DNA of 9,141 nucleotides from Planctomycetota bacterium (lineage in GTDB: Bacteria > Planctomycetota > Planctomycetia > Planctomycetales > Planctomycetaceae). The notes beneath the pieces were generated by a model that saw nothing but the letters and a program-made list of their open reading frames with translations, made no database searches and was not told the DNA's origin. The translations under genes were made by a program, and so were the position numbers. Location: NCBI GenBank assembly GCA_024278285.1, contig JAJRTM010000737.1:1-9141 (forward strand). The letters are read 5' to 3'. Of this stretch, positions 1 to 7,635 are shown one piece after another; within the stretch, counting starts at the first letter, position 1; each line of letters starts with the position of its first letter.

Positions 1-2333
1 ACTGGTACGATAAAAACGCCTGTCACCGTCGAGATCCTGACGTGTGGGATCGAACCAACGGGCGATTGTATCGCATTTCTTACGGAGAGTATTCGCCACG
101 ACCGGTGAAGCACCACTCCAGTACCGCTAAGTTGATTAAGGATCTGGAGCATGAGAACTCTTACCAGATCACAAACGCCCGGAAGTCTTTGCAGCATCAA
201 TTCGGAAAACTTCCTGATCGCGATGGGAAGAAGCAGCAAGTGATTCTCCTGCTGAAGAATAGTATGAAGGCAGCGAAAAACCTCACCGGAAAATTAAATC
301 TACTCTGGACATTACATGCTCTTAACGGAATCGATCAAACTGAAACGCTTGCCTTACTAAAAGATTCCAAACCGATGATCCGCAGTTGGATGGTTCGATT
401 GGCAACCGAATCCCGTAGTGTTTCGCCAAAAGTTCTGGCTCAATTTGTGCAAATGGCTGGGGGAGAACGCTCGTTGGTTGTTCGCAGAGAATTGGCTTCT
501 GCATTACAAAAATTGCCGAATGATCAGCGATGGGATTTGGCAACCGCGATGGCTGCTCATCACGATAGCCAGTACGACAAAATGATTCCGCTTCTCATCT
601 GGTATGGCGTGGAACCACTCGTTGTTCAAGATACAAAACGAGCGTTAACCTTGGCACAGAATGCGCACATTCCGCTTGTCAGTAATTTTATTTTCCGTCG
701 AGCGGCTTCTTCCGCAGAAACACTTCTGCATTTGGTGAAATCAATTCCAGGCATGAATAAGAATTTCGCCAAGCAAGCCATTTTGGGACTGGCAACCGCG
801 ATGAAAAGTTCCGGCACAGTGAAAGCACCGGCAGGTTGGTCAGAAGTGACCGGGAAATATGCAGCCTCTGAAGATGCTCAAATCCGAGCGGCTATTCAGG
901 CGATTTCTGTTAAGTTTGGAGACAGATCAATCTTTCCGCAACTTCGTAAAATGCTCGCCAGTCGGAAAGGGAACCTTGCGATACGATTGAATGCGATGAA
1001 TATTCTCGTACAAGGCAAAGATAAACAACTGGTACCAATTTTGATTGCGTTACTCGATGAAGCCCCACTCCGCAGGGCTGCATTGAAGGCGCTTTCCAGT
1101 TTCGATTCCAAAGAAATCCCGACTGCCATACTTTCACGAATTAAAGCCTGGCAACCAAGCGTGCAGGCAACCGGGGTGGCTACACTTTGTTCGCGTCCCT
1201 CTTTTGCAGCGGCGCTACTCGATGCGATGCAGCAAGGCAACATTCCACGCTCTTATGTGACTGCGGTGCATGTGGCACAGTTGCAACAACTGGGCGATAA
1301 AAAGCTACTCGAAAAAGTGGGAAATGTTTGGGGATCAATCCGTCAAACTCCTGCAGAAAAACTGAAGCAGATCGCGTCCTTGAAAAAGGTATTAACGCCG
1401 AAGCATCTCGCCCAGGCAGATAAATCAGCAGGGAGAGTTGTGTATAACAAAACCTGCGGGCAGTGCCATCAATTCTTTGGAACCGGTGGCAAGGTCGGAC
1501 CAGATATCACTGGAAGTAATCGAAAAAAGTTAGATTATCTACTGGAAAACATGGTCGATCCGAACGCGTTGGTCGGCAAAGATTATCAAGCCGTTTCTGT
1601 TGTCACTGTTGATGGGCGAGTCGTCACCGGGTTAATTAAACAAGAGAACGATTCGGCTATCGTACTGCAAACAGTGGAAGATGTTGTCACGGTCGCGAAA
1701 AGTGATATCGAAGAACGTTCACAGACATCTCAGTCGATTATGCCTGAAGGACAGTTGAAAACACTTTCGCCAAAGCAAATCCAGGACTTGATCGCCTATT
1801 TACAGAGTGATTCTCAAATCCCGCTTCCTGGTCAGGGACCATATTTCGATGGGCAGAAAGGAATCGTTCCCGGTGCAATTGAAGGCGAAACCATGAAGGT
1901 GCTCAAGGTAACCGATGGTGCCGCCCGAACGCAGGGGATGGCTTCATTCAATAAAGATCGCTGGAGTGGAAATAATCATCTCTGGTGGACAGGCGGGGAA
2001 CCGGGAAGTACATTAACTCTGGAATTCCCGGTTGAAAAGCCTGGGGAGTACGAAGTTCTGGCTGTCTTTACGAAAGCACACGATTACGGAAAAGTAAAGG
2101 TAAGAATTGACAAGCAGCAACTGGCAACCGAATTTGATCTATTCAACAAGCCAGATGTCATCACGACAGGAGTTGTTTCACTGGGGACGATGAAGCTGGA
2201 AGCGGGCAAACATCTTTTGCACATAGAAATTACCGGCAAGCATCCCGATGCAACACCCAGCTACATGTTCGGGATCGACTATCTTTATTTATCTCAACCA
2301 ACTGTATCAACTAAAGAATCAACAAAAAAATAA
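1..2333 (+). CDS. PVC-type HEAT-repeat / cytochrome c haem-binding protein (membrane-bound dehydrogenase family), 5' partial
   Basis: The reading frame is open to the left edge. The in-frame GTG at 42 is not the real start, because the residues before it (WYDKNACHRRDPD, from nt 3) match the end of the beta-propeller dehydrogenase domain in this family. Numbering from that GTG, residues about 50-440 are helical HEAT-like repeats. A cytochrome c domain follows, with CGQCH at 472-476 (nt 1455-1469) as covalent haem site and the Met of MPEGQ (567) as probable distal ligand. Residues about 620-752 form a predicted beta-sandwich rich in Trp, Gly and Tyr, resembling a carbohydrate-binding module. 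Members of this PVC-restricted family are thought to be exported redox proteins acting on sugars or other organics; the substrate is unknown. The N-terminal propeller and signal peptide lie outside the window. The family call is firm; the enzyme activity is inference. Confidence 0.9.
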   Translation, partial: WYDKNACHRRDPDVWDRTNGRLYRISYGEYSPRPVKHHSSTAKLIKDLEHENSYQITNARKSLQHQFGKLPDRDGKKQQVILLLKNSMKAAKNLTGKLNLLWTLHALNGIDQTETLALLKDSKPMIRSWMVRLATESRSVSPKVLAQFVQMAGGERSLVVRRELASALQKLPNDQRWDLATAMAAHHDSQYDKMIPLLIWYGVEPLVVQDTKRALTLAQNAHIPLVSNFIFRRAASSAETLLHLVKSIPGMNKNFAKQAILGLATAMKSSGTVKAPAGWSEVTGKYAASEDAQIRAAIQAISVKFGDRSIFPQLRKMLASRKGNLAIRLNAMNILVQGKDKQLVPILIALLDEAPLRRAALKALSSFDSKEIPTAILSRIKAWQPSVQATGVATLCSRPSFAAALLDAMQQGNIPRSYVTAVHVAQLQQLGDKKLLEKVGNVWGSIRQTPAEKLKQIASLKKVLTPKHLAQADKSAGRVVYNKTCGQCHQFFGTGGKVGPDITGSNRKKLDYLLENMVDPNALVGKDYQAVSVVTVDGRVVTGLIKQENDSAIVLQTVEDVVTVAKSDIEERSQTSQSIMPEGQLKTLSPKQIQDLIAYLQSDSQIPLPGQGPYFDGQKGIVPGAIEGETMKVLKVTDGAARTQGMASFNKDRWSGNNHLWWTGGEPGSTLTLEFPVEKPGEYEVLAVFTKAHDYGKVKVRIDKQQLATEFDLFNKPDVITTGVVSLGTMKLEAGKHLLHIEITGKHPDATPSYMFGIDYLYLSQPTVSTKESTKK

Positions 2334-2343
2334 TCGGATATTC

Positions 2344-2349
2344 AGGAGA
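2344..2349 (+). promoter_or_regulatory. Ribosome binding site of the small downstream gene
   Basis: AGGAGA lies 5 nt before the ATG at 2355 and inside the 21-nt gap after the upstream stop codon. It is one of the clearest Shine-Dalgarno sequences in the window and fixes the start of the small gene. Confidence 0.7.
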
Positions 2350-2354
2350 AGTTT

Positions 2355-2720
2355 ATGTGGCCATTTGGTGGAAAAGATTGGAATGTTGTCGGGATCATGT
2401 ATGAAAAGCCGGATTCCTATTCGATCAATGCGAATCGGGCAAAAGGGAGAAGTGCGGACACCGTTAAAACTCGCGTGAAAGTGCATGATCGAACGATCTT
2501 GTGGGTTGTCTATAATCAAAAAGGAGGCATTGTCGAAACCGGCCCCGGCAGAGGTTCGCATCATATCTCTAACGATAAAGTAAAGGAACTCGAAAAAGTG
2601 CTTCACACGAATCATTCAATTCGCGAAATCTTGCGAATTTTGGAATCGGGAAAGTCAAACAAAGCCGCCAAGAAACTCGTCTGGGGCGGTTACCCAAAAA
2701 AGTCTGCCCCCGAAGAGTAA
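2355..2720 (+). CDS. Small basic protein of unknown function
   Basis: This 121-residue protein starts at an ATG with a strong Shine-Dalgarno sequence, 21 nt after the haem protein stops, so the two are probably co-transcribed. I do not recognise a family. It has no signal peptide or membrane segment and is probably cytoplasmic. An N-terminal MWPFGGKDW precedes a mixed, beta-prone part (residues 10-60, including [12 protein letters not shown]). A Gly-rich turn GPGRGSHH (63-70) follows, then a helical, Lys-rich segment (72-108) and a short tail. The length, clean start and lack of internal frame damage argue for a real gene. The Gly/Arg/His turn and many lysines would allow nucleic-acid or phosphate binding, but that is speculation. 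The function of the upstream redox protein gives no direct clue. Confidence 0.75.
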   Translation: MWPFGGKDWNVVGIMYEKPDSYSINANRAKGRSADTVKTRVKVHDRTILWVVYNQKGGIVETGPGRGSHHISNDKVKELEKVLHTNHSIREILRILESGKSNKAAKKLVWGGYPKKSAPEE

Positions 2721-2775
2721 CCCCAAGTGACTTAGGATCGATTGATCAATATCACTCAAATTCGGGGATAACGGC

Positions 2776-2883
2776 TTACTCTTTCAAAAAATCCACCATC
2801 ACTCCCGCGATCTCACTGCTGGACAAGCCAGGCAGTGGCAACCAATCTGATAGCAAGCAGACCCAAGTCCCTTTCGGGAACCG
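2776..2883 (-). pseudogene. Possible C-terminal gene remnant, 35 codons
   Basis: Between an in-frame TAG (2884-2886) and a TAA (2776-2778), the minus strand reads 35 residues starting RFPKGTWVCLLSDW and ending GVMVDFLKE. The composition is protein-like: an aromatic/hydrophobic strand, a turn rich in Pro, Gly and Ser, then an amphipathic C-terminal helix. There is no start codon or ribosome site, and a repeat element begins just upstream at 2898-2923. It looks like the tail of a gene whose body has been lost. I cannot name the family, and a chance open frame of this length is possible. Confidence 0.3.
2814..2837 (+). terminator. Strong hairpin downstream of the first operon, possible terminator
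   Basis: CACTGC (2814-2819) pairs perfectly with GCAGTG (2832-2837). TGG (2820-2822) continues the stem with CCA (2828-2830), leaving G2831 bulged and an ACAAG loop. It sits 93 nt after the stop at 2720. No T-tract follows on either strand, so it is not a textbook intrinsic terminator. It could protect a 3' end, or it could simply be structure inside the minus-strand coding relic that overlaps it. Confidence 0.25.
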
Positions 2884-2897
2884 CTATTCATTCAAAA

Positions 2898-2923
2898 GGA
2901 GCACAGACATTCCTGTCTGTCTC
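2898..2923 (+). repeat. REP-like palindrome with a GGAG foot (family C)
   Basis: GGAG (2898-2901) stands next to a perfect 7-bp hairpin: ACAGACA (2903-2909), loop TTCC (2910-2913), TGTCTGT (2914-2920). GAG (2899-2901) can also pair with CTC (2921-2923) if C2902 is bulged out. The translated core TDIPVC is a string I recall from many spurious small ORFs annotated in Planctomycetes and Verrucomicrobia, which suggests a high-copy dispersed repeat; I could not check copy number. A GGAG or GTAG tetranucleotide at the foot of a hairpin is the recognition signature of RAYT/TnpA_REP transposases. Confidence 0.6.
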
Positions 2924-2936
2924 GTTTGAGCATGCT

Positions 2937-2964
2937 GCCGCTGCCTTTGGTGCGGCGGTGTTTT
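2937..2964 (+). repeat. GC-rich hairpin attached to the family C repeat; possible weak terminator
   Basis: GCCGC (2937-2941) pairs with GCGGC (2952-2956). Inside it GCC (2943-2945) pairs with GGT (2949-2951) around a TTT loop, with T2942 bulged. TTTT occurs at 2961-2964, four bases after the stem. It lies 13 nt past the GGAG-tagged palindrome and may be the second half of one dispersed element. The short T run makes terminator function on the plus strand possible but weak, and it is 216 nt from the nearest upstream stop. Confidence 0.35.
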
Positions 2965-2997
2965 AATCGGATCGTTGCGAAGGTCGATTCTATTGGA

Positions 2998-3156
2998 TTA
3001 GTCGTTTGCAAATGAGTCCAATATTCGTCTTGCTCCTTCCTGAACCAGTTCAAGCAACGGGCTGCGTGGCACCGAATATCCTTGAAAAGAAGCGATCCGA
3101 GAATTGCTCTGTTCGCAACCTTGCGTCTTGCCTGTGGCTATCGTATTCTGAGTCAT
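2998..3156 (-). pseudogene. IS256-family (mutator-type) transposase N-terminal remnant
   Basis: The minus strand encodes 52 residues from an ATG at 3156 to a TAA at 2998. A good Shine-Dalgarno AAGGA (3164-3168) lies 7 nt before the start. The N-terminal 30 residues are polar and variable. They are followed by SPLLELVQEGARRILDSFA (32-50), which resembles the conserved N-terminal segment of IS256-type transposases (P-L-x-x-L-x-x-E-G-A-R-x-x-L). A full transposase would be about 400 residues with a DDE catalytic core; everything after residue 52 is missing, and the sequence passes directly into the family C repeat. This suggests an old insertion whose 3' part was deleted or overwritten. The terminal inverted repeat upstream could not be identified. 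The family call rests on one short motif. Confidence 0.42.
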
Positions 3157-3417
3157 GGTGTAGTCCTTGACTCATGTGGGTTTGCTGAAGGTTGATAAGA
3201 ATCAGCAGGACACGCCACCACTCATCAAATTTCCCAAACAGAACATCCGACAATAACTCTAAAATATAAGCCAAACATTCGAGACAGAGCATGATGAATG
3301 TTGCTAGTGCAGTACGCAGCAATTGATGTGTAACGCTTTTTGGCATTTCGTAAGTGAAATAATTATGAAAAACGTTCGGCATCAATTCGGACGATTGACA
3401 CTAGATGCTATGATGAT
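3157..3417. other. Gene-free stretch upstream of the toroid protein gene
   Basis: This holds the leader of the minus-strand transposase relic on one side and the upstream region of the plus-strand gene at 3431 on the other. It is AT-richer than the genes. A TTGACA (3395-3400) is present, but the best following TATGAT (3409-3414) is only 8 nt away, so no promoter can be called. No RNA gene or clear inverted repeat is visible. Confidence 0.4.
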
Positions 3418-3424
3418 AAGGAAA
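3418..3424 (+). promoter_or_regulatory. Ribosome binding site that decides the toroid protein start
   Basis: AAGGAAA lies 6 nt before ATG 3431. Upstream in-frame starts (TTG 3323, ATG 3326, ATG 3365, ATG 3410, ATG 3413) have no comparable site, and they would put 6 to 36 extra residues before the signal peptide. Confidence 0.6.
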
Positions 3425-3430
3425 CCTTCT

Positions 3431-4705
3431 ATGTGGTTCACGAGATGGAACGCTGTAGTATTAGCCGGGATGTTGCTACTGGTAACGCTTGTTGTACTTC
3501 CAATGAACCGGGCTTTTGCTCAGCCTTCCGGAAAAATCGCTTCGCCAAAAGAATCGCAGGCTAAAAAGAAGCAGGCCTTGCCGAAGGCTCACAAAAATCT
3601 TCCCGTGGTTACATTGGATGAAAAACTCAATCCGACTGCAATTCGGTCAGCGTGCAAACGGGGGATTAAATTTTTACTGGAAGATCAGAATAAAAACGGT
3701 TCGTGGGGATCGCCTACTCGTACCAAAGGATTGAATATTTACGCCCCCGTCCCCGGTGCCCATCATGCTTTCGGGATCGCAACGACTTCACTTTGCATCA
3801 GCGCACTGATTGAATGGGAAGCAGAATTCCCGGAAAGTACTGCTGCCATCAATCGAGCCGAAGAGTGGCTCATCGAACGCCTCCCTTACCTGCGGCGAGC
3901 CAATCAGACCGCTATTTATAATGTCTGGGGACATGCGTATTCGTTGCAGGCATTGGCGAGAATGTACCGCAGGCATCAGGGTGATGAAGCCTTTAAGTCG
4001 CGTCTCAAAGAATTGATTGAACAACAGTTCGACATGCTCACTCGCTACGAGTCAGTTGATGGCGGTTGGGGATATTATGATTTCAGGCATGGAACAAAAA
4101 GGCCTGCGAGCAGTTCGATTAGTTTTGTCGGCGCGACCGTTCTGGTTGCTTTTCATGAAGTACAACAGCTTGGATTTGAGCCACCCCCCAAAGTCACCAA
4201 ACGTGCCTTGGCAGCAATTCATCGGCAACAGAAAAATGACTTCAGTTATTTTTATGGGGAGTACCTGAAAAACAAACCGATGCACCCAATCAACAGGCCA
4301 GGCGGAAGTTTAGGGCGATCACAGGCTTGTAATATTGCGCTCAGAATGTGGGGCAGTAAAGAGATTACCGACCAGGTGATCGAGACATGGTTGAAGCGAC
4401 TGGTCACAAGAAATGGCTGGCTCGATATTGGTCGCAAACGTCCGATTCCGCATGAATCGTGGTTCGCGGTCGCTGGTTATTTTTACTACTATGGCCATTT
4501 CTACGCGGCGTTGTGTATCGAAGAAATCCCCGAAGCCAACCGTGCGCCTTATCAGGCAGCCATTGCCAAGCTGATGCTTGATCGGCAAGAAAAAGATGGC
4601 TCTTGGTGGGACTATCCTTTGTACGATTATCACCAGCCCTACGGAACATCATTCGCATTGATGACACTGAAACGTTGCCTGCCTGAGAAGAACGTTCAGA
4701 AATGA
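3431..4705 (+). CDS. Exported squalene-cyclase/prenyltransferase-like alpha/alpha-toroid protein
   Basis: The start at ATG 3431 gives a 424-residue precursor with a textbook signal peptide: short basic N-region MWFTRWN, hydrophobic core (8-24), and probable cleavage after AFA at 30. A Lys-rich linker (35-56) leads into a helical toroid with QW-like repeats: FLLEDQNKNGSW (81-92), VDGGWGYYDF (209-218), DRQEKDGSWWDYP (384-396) and YGTSFALMTLKRC (404-416). These are hallmarks of the terpenoid cyclase/protein prenyltransferase fold. I find neither the DxDD acid motif of squalene-hopene cyclases nor an obvious zinc site of prenyltransferases. The protein is shorter than the about 630 residues of hopene cyclases. 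It is therefore probably not a classical cyclase; planctomycetes carry many such exported toroid proteins of unknown role. It stands alone, with a relic-rich gap before it and a convergent gene after it. Confidence 0.8.
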   Translation: MWFTRWNAVVLAGMLLLVTLVVLPMNRAFAQPSGKIASPKESQAKKKQALPKAHKNLPVVTLDEKLNPTAIRSACKRGIKFLLEDQNKNGSWGSPTRTKGLNIYAPVPGAHHAFGIATTSLCISALIEWEAEFPESTAAINRAEEWLIERLPYLRRANQTAIYNVWGHAYSLQALARMYRRHQGDEAFKSRLKELIEQQFDMLTRYESVDGGWGYYDFRHGTKRPASSSISFVGATVLVAFHEVQQLGFEPPPKVTKRALAAIHRQQKNDFSYFYGEYLKNKPMHPINRPGGSLGRSQACNIALRMWGSKEITDQVIETWLKRLVTRNGWLDIGRKRPIPHESWFAVAGYFYYYGHFYAALCIEEIPEANRAPYQAAIAKLMLDRQEKDGSWWDYPLYDYHQPYGTSFALMTLKRCLPEKNVQK

Positions 4706-4713
4706 TGCGATTA

Positions 4714-4741
4714 CAGGAAGTCCTGCATATGACTAATATGC
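4714..4741 (+). other. Two small hairpins just after the toroid gene
   Basis: CAGG/CCTG (4714-4717 with 4722-4725, loop AAGT) directly adjoins GCATAT (4725-4730) / ATATGC (4736-4741) with a GACTA loop. They begin 9 nt after the stop codon at 4705, where transcription would be expected to end, but no T-run follows. They could be a weak 3'-end structure. No stronger claim is possible. Confidence 0.25.
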
Positions 4742-4777
4742 GTCTCGGAATTTATCTTAAAAAAACATAGGCAGTCG

Positions 4778-4880
4778 AGTAGGGTACGCTGTGCGTACCA
4801 ATTGCGAATCTCAACAAAATTTACATTGCCAATGTAGCACCTATTATTGCGCAGGCGTGGTACGCACAGCGTACCCTACT
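4778..4880. repeat. Inverted pair of GTAG-tagged REP hairpins (BIME-like, family A)
   Basis: A perfect 23-bp inverted repeat (4778-4800 and 4858-4880) flanks 57 nt. Each arm is itself a hairpin. In the left arm GTAG (4779-4782) is followed by GGTACGC (4783-4789), loop TGT and its exact complement (4793-4799); the right arm mirrors this and ends in CTAC (4876-4879). Between the arms a third hairpin is present: TACATT (4822-4827), GCC, AATGTA (4831-4836). This matches the layout of bacterial interspersed mosaic elements mobilised by RAYT/TnpA_REP. It lies between two convergent genes, 14 nt past the kinase stop, where such elements often stabilise 3' ends or stop transcription from both sides. 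The geometry is seen directly; mobility and terminator function are inference. Confidence 0.8.
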
Positions 4881-4894
4881 TTGCTTCCCCGCAT

Positions 4895-7219
4895 TTATAC
4901 AGAAGCAGGTTGTGTCGCTTTGAGTAGCCTTTGAATTGTTTCGATCAACTTACTTTTGTTGATAGGCTTGGTGTCGTAATCGGTGCAGCCTGCCTGGATA
5001 CACTTCTCTCGATCTCCAGCCATCGCATGAGCCGTTAAGGCAATAATGGGAGTTTCAATTCCCTTACTACGAAGCTGTGCCGCAGCGGTGTAGCCATCCA
5101 TCACAGGCATTTGCATATCCATCAGGATGATCTCAAATGGCTTACCTTGCTCAATTGCTTCGGTTGTTGTTTCGACACCAATTAAACCGTTTTCTGCAAT
5201 GGTCACGTCTGCTCCCGCTTTTTTCATCAGGAACGAAATGAGCCGTTGGTTATCGACCCCGTCTTCAACAAGCAGAAGCTTGCAGTTCAATTGTTCGTTC
5301 TTCTTGGGGGAAGCAGGTTTGTCAGTAGATGGTGCCTGTTTATTGCGAGAATTTGCCGCAACAGGATTGGCATAGTCGATCATCGAGACACCCGTCAGGT
5401 CGCCTGTAGAAATTGTCGCACAGAAGCAACTCCCTTGACCCTGCTCGCTTTTAATTTCAATATTCCCGCCAAGTTTTTCTGCAAGTCGCAAAGAGATAGA
5501 AAGCCCCAACCCGGTTCCGCCAAATCGCCTGGACATCGAATTGTCTGCCTGAGTAAAAGGCTGGAACAGCTTGCCTGCCTGCTCTTGCGACAGACCAATT
5601 CCTGTATCAATAATAGAAATATTCAGTAGAGGTTGATCATGCAATGGATCAATGTTTTGAAGTTCTACTTTAATGGTCACTCCGCCTGTTCTTGTAAATT
5701 TGATGGCATTACTAAGTAAGTTCAACAAAATCTGCCGCAGGCGTGTGGGGTCGGTTTGAATGAATTCAGGAAGATATCCTTCAAATTGGCTCTTCAAAAA
5801 GAGGGATTTATCTTTAGCACGAACCGACATTAATTCAATTGCCTCATCGACGATTTTCCTGGGCGAACAGGCCATCAATTCGATTTCCATTTTACCAGCC
5901 TCGATCTTCGAAATATCAAGGATGTCATTAATGATTTGCAGTAGATGCTCGCCGTTGCGTTTGATGGTATCAAGTGCTTCGCTGATGTGAGAATTAGCTT
6001 CTGCTTCACTAAGAAGGAGATCCGTGTAACCGAGTACTGCTGTCATTGGTGTGCGGATTTCATGGCTCATATTAGCCAAGAATTCACTCTTAGCCTGGGC
6101 AGACTGCTCCGCATTGCTTTTTGCAATTTCTAATTCTTTGACGACTTGTTCCAACTTCTTGGCATGTGCATCTTGTGCTTTTTTACTCACTCGTAAATCA
6201 TCAGCCGTTTGCCGCAGCTTATCATTTGCCACTTTTTTATCGGTGATATCTTCGGCTGTCCCGACAAACACAACGCCGTCGTCAGAGAAAACGGGAGAAA
6301 TGGAAAGTTCCAGCCAGCGAGTTTCGCCAGTTTTGTTTTTTTGCTGATAGACCCCCTGGAAGTTTGAGAAGTCGTGAATGGTACTCTTCCAGTCTTCGAA
6401 AGCATCTTTACGAACATCCTGACAGAGAATATCACTCCAGCGATGTTCTACATTCAACACATTGGAAGCGATGCACAAGGTTCGCCAGTTGTTATTGGTA
6501 TATTCACAGACTCCAAATTCATTCACCTGGAAAATACCAAGCGGAATCGATTCGGAAATCCTGCGGAGTTTGGTTTCGTTTTCTTTACTGTTGGATACAG
6601 CTTCTTTCAGCTCCTCAGCTATTTTTTCATCTTCGAGCCGAAGAAGTGCCATACGACCAAACATGCGAGAACGAAACAGATGCAGAACCAGGGAAAATAA
6701 TATTCCCGAACTAAACAGAAGAATAACTTCATACAACTGTGAATGCATCAAGTTCGGTGCCATGACCAGAAGCGACGTAATAACACTCGTTGTCAGCACG
6801 CCAATCAACCAGCGGGTAGAAAGAAAAAAAGCGCCCAGTGAAATAAAATAGATCGATAAAATTGAGGCGTTCACCGTCGAGGGGGCCAGGTATTCTCGAA
6901 AAATCAAATTAAGAAATAAGCAAGTAGAAATCCCGGCAGCGAGTGGATTAACGTATAAGGATTTCACCGTTTTAACAGAAATTCTCCAGCCGATGCTTAT
7001 GAATAAAACTGCTGTTCCTGCACCAAACATCGCAAGAGTAAAAGAATACCGAGAGTCAGCGGCAAGAAAATCGATCTCGGCAATAACAACACACAAAATC
7101 GCAAAAATATAGCAGACAGTACCCAGGCAATCGCGTAAAAATTGATCACGTTTTCGAGCAATCTGTTTTTCGAAAGCTGCTTCGTTCGCCTCAGATTCAG
7201 AATAAGACAGTCTGTTCAT
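4895..7219 (-). CDS. Membrane-bound hybrid sensor histidine kinase (PAS-HisKA-HATPase-receiver)
   Basis: From ATG 7219 this is 774 residues; a TTG at 7246 would add nine, but neither start has a clear ribosome site. About six membrane segments (roughly 32-54, 60-80, 97-112, 118-134, 137-154, 163-182) form the sensor, with no large periplasmic domain. A short coiled coil leads to a PAS/PAC domain (about 219-330, ending [11 protein letters not shown]) and a second coiled coil (335-378). The HisKA box [10 protein letters not shown] carries the phospho-acceptor His386. The HATPase_c domain shows the N box [11 protein letters not shown], the G1 box DTGIG (Asp538) and the G2 box GGTGLGL. The receiver has the acidic pair Glu652/Asp653, phospho-acceptor Asp701 ([11 protein letters not shown]), Thr729 and Lys751, all intact. 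There is no Hpt domain and no response-regulator gene nearby, so output must go through an unlinked partner. The signal is unknown. Confidence 0.93.
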   Translation of the reverse strand: MNRLSYSESEANEAAFEKQIARKRDQFLRDCLGTVCYIFAILCVVIAEIDFLAADSRYSFTLAMFGAGTAVLFISIGWRISVKTVKSLYVNPLAAGISTCLFLNLIFREYLAPSTVNASILSIYFISLGAFFLSTRWLIGVLTTSVITSLLVMAPNLMHSQLYEVILLFSSGILFSLVLHLFRSRMFGRMALLRLEDEKIAEELKEAVSNSKENETKLRRISESIPLGIFQVNEFGVCEYTNNNWRTLCIASNVLNVEHRWSDILCQDVRKDAFEDWKSTIHDFSNFQGVYQQKNKTGETRWLELSISPVFSDDGVVFVGTAEDITDKKVANDKLRQTADDLRVSKKAQDAHAKKLEQVVKELEIAKSNAEQSAQAKSEFLANMSHEIRTPMTAVLGYTDLLLSEAEANSHISEALDTIKRNGEHLLQIINDILDISKIEAGKMEIELMACSPRKIVDEAIELMSVRAKDKSLFLKSQFEGYLPEFIQTDPTRLRQILLNLLSNAIKFTRTGGVTIKVELQNIDPLHDQPLLNISIIDTGIGLSQEQAGKLFQPFTQADNSMSRRFGGTGLGLSISLRLAEKLGGNIEIKSEQGQGSCFCATISTGDLTGVSMIDYANPVAANSRNKQAPSTDKPASPKKNEQLNCKLLLVEDGVDNQRLISFLMKKAGADVTIAENGLIGVETTTEAIEQGKPFEIILMDMQMPVMDGYTAAAQLRSKGIETPIIALTAHAMAGDREKCIQAGCTDYDTKPINKSKLIETIQRLLKATQPASV

Positions 7220-7635
7220 TGTTAATATTAAAACCCATAATTTCAAAAATATAGATGCTGCAAGTTAATAGAGGTTCCCTTAAGCGTTTTTACTCCCTGT
7301 AGAGGGATTTTCCGCCACTTCTTCCAATAGATAGCTTGTAAATGAAAGAGAGCATGGTGCTTTTTTGAAACAGTACCCATTATTTGAGGAATTCCACTTA
7401 ATTTAACCCATTGAGATGAAAATATTGCCGACAGTGGTGGTCATCTGGCAAGAGCTCCCCTCATGGCATTTCGCTTAATTGATACAACTCGCATTTTAGC
7501 TGGACATCGCCAGGTCCAGTTCCTCTCTGGCAGAATGCCTTGTTGATTCAGCCCTGTCATGCAGCGTCGGTTGATGAAAATATGGTTGACTCTTTTATTC
7601 TGCTGCCCGCGTGCTACCTGGCAATAAAAATTGAA
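7220..7635. other. 416-nt gap between the kinase and methyltransferase genes
   Basis: No gene is supported here. The kinase promoter should lie in the left part; a TATATT-like hexamer is present on the minus strand but lacks a matching -35. Small structures are TCCCT/AGGGA (7294-7298 with 7303-7307, loop GTAG) and CTGGAC/GTCCAG (7500-7505 with 7514-7519). A palindrome TTAATATTAA lies just before the kinase ATG at about 7222-7231. Open frames are about 20 codons or fewer and lack ribosome sites. Confidence 0.5.

Noticed and set aside
3050..3385. A 111-codon minus-strand open frame with a hydrophobic middle.
   Set aside because: It overlaps the better-supported transposase relic in another frame and runs into the upstream side of the toroid gene. 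It has no ribosome site at its first ATG, and its C-terminal half has low-complexity polar composition typical of a shadow frame.
196..3392. A shared 12-mer CATCAATTCGGA in the first gene and just upstream of the toroid gene.
   Set aside because: Only the 12-mer matches; flanking sequence differs and there is no palindrome, so coincidence is the simplest reading.
3395..3414. TTGACA followed by TATGAT as a sigma-70-like promoter.
   Set aside because: The spacer is only 8 nt, far below the usual 16-18.
3323..3430. Upstream in-frame starts for the toroid protein (TTG 3323, ATG 3365, ATG 3410).
   Set aside because: They would put up to 36 residues before the signal peptide and lack a ribosome site; ATG 3431 has AAGGAAA at correct spacing and begins exactly at the signal peptide N-region.
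7294..7310. TCCCT/AGGGA hairpin followed by TTTT as a terminator.
   Set aside because: The stem is only 5 bp, and no plus-strand gene ends nearby that it could terminate.
7416..7478. A 20-codon plus-strand ORF (MKILPTVVVIWQ...).
   Set aside because: No ribosome site, very short, no context; consistent with chance.
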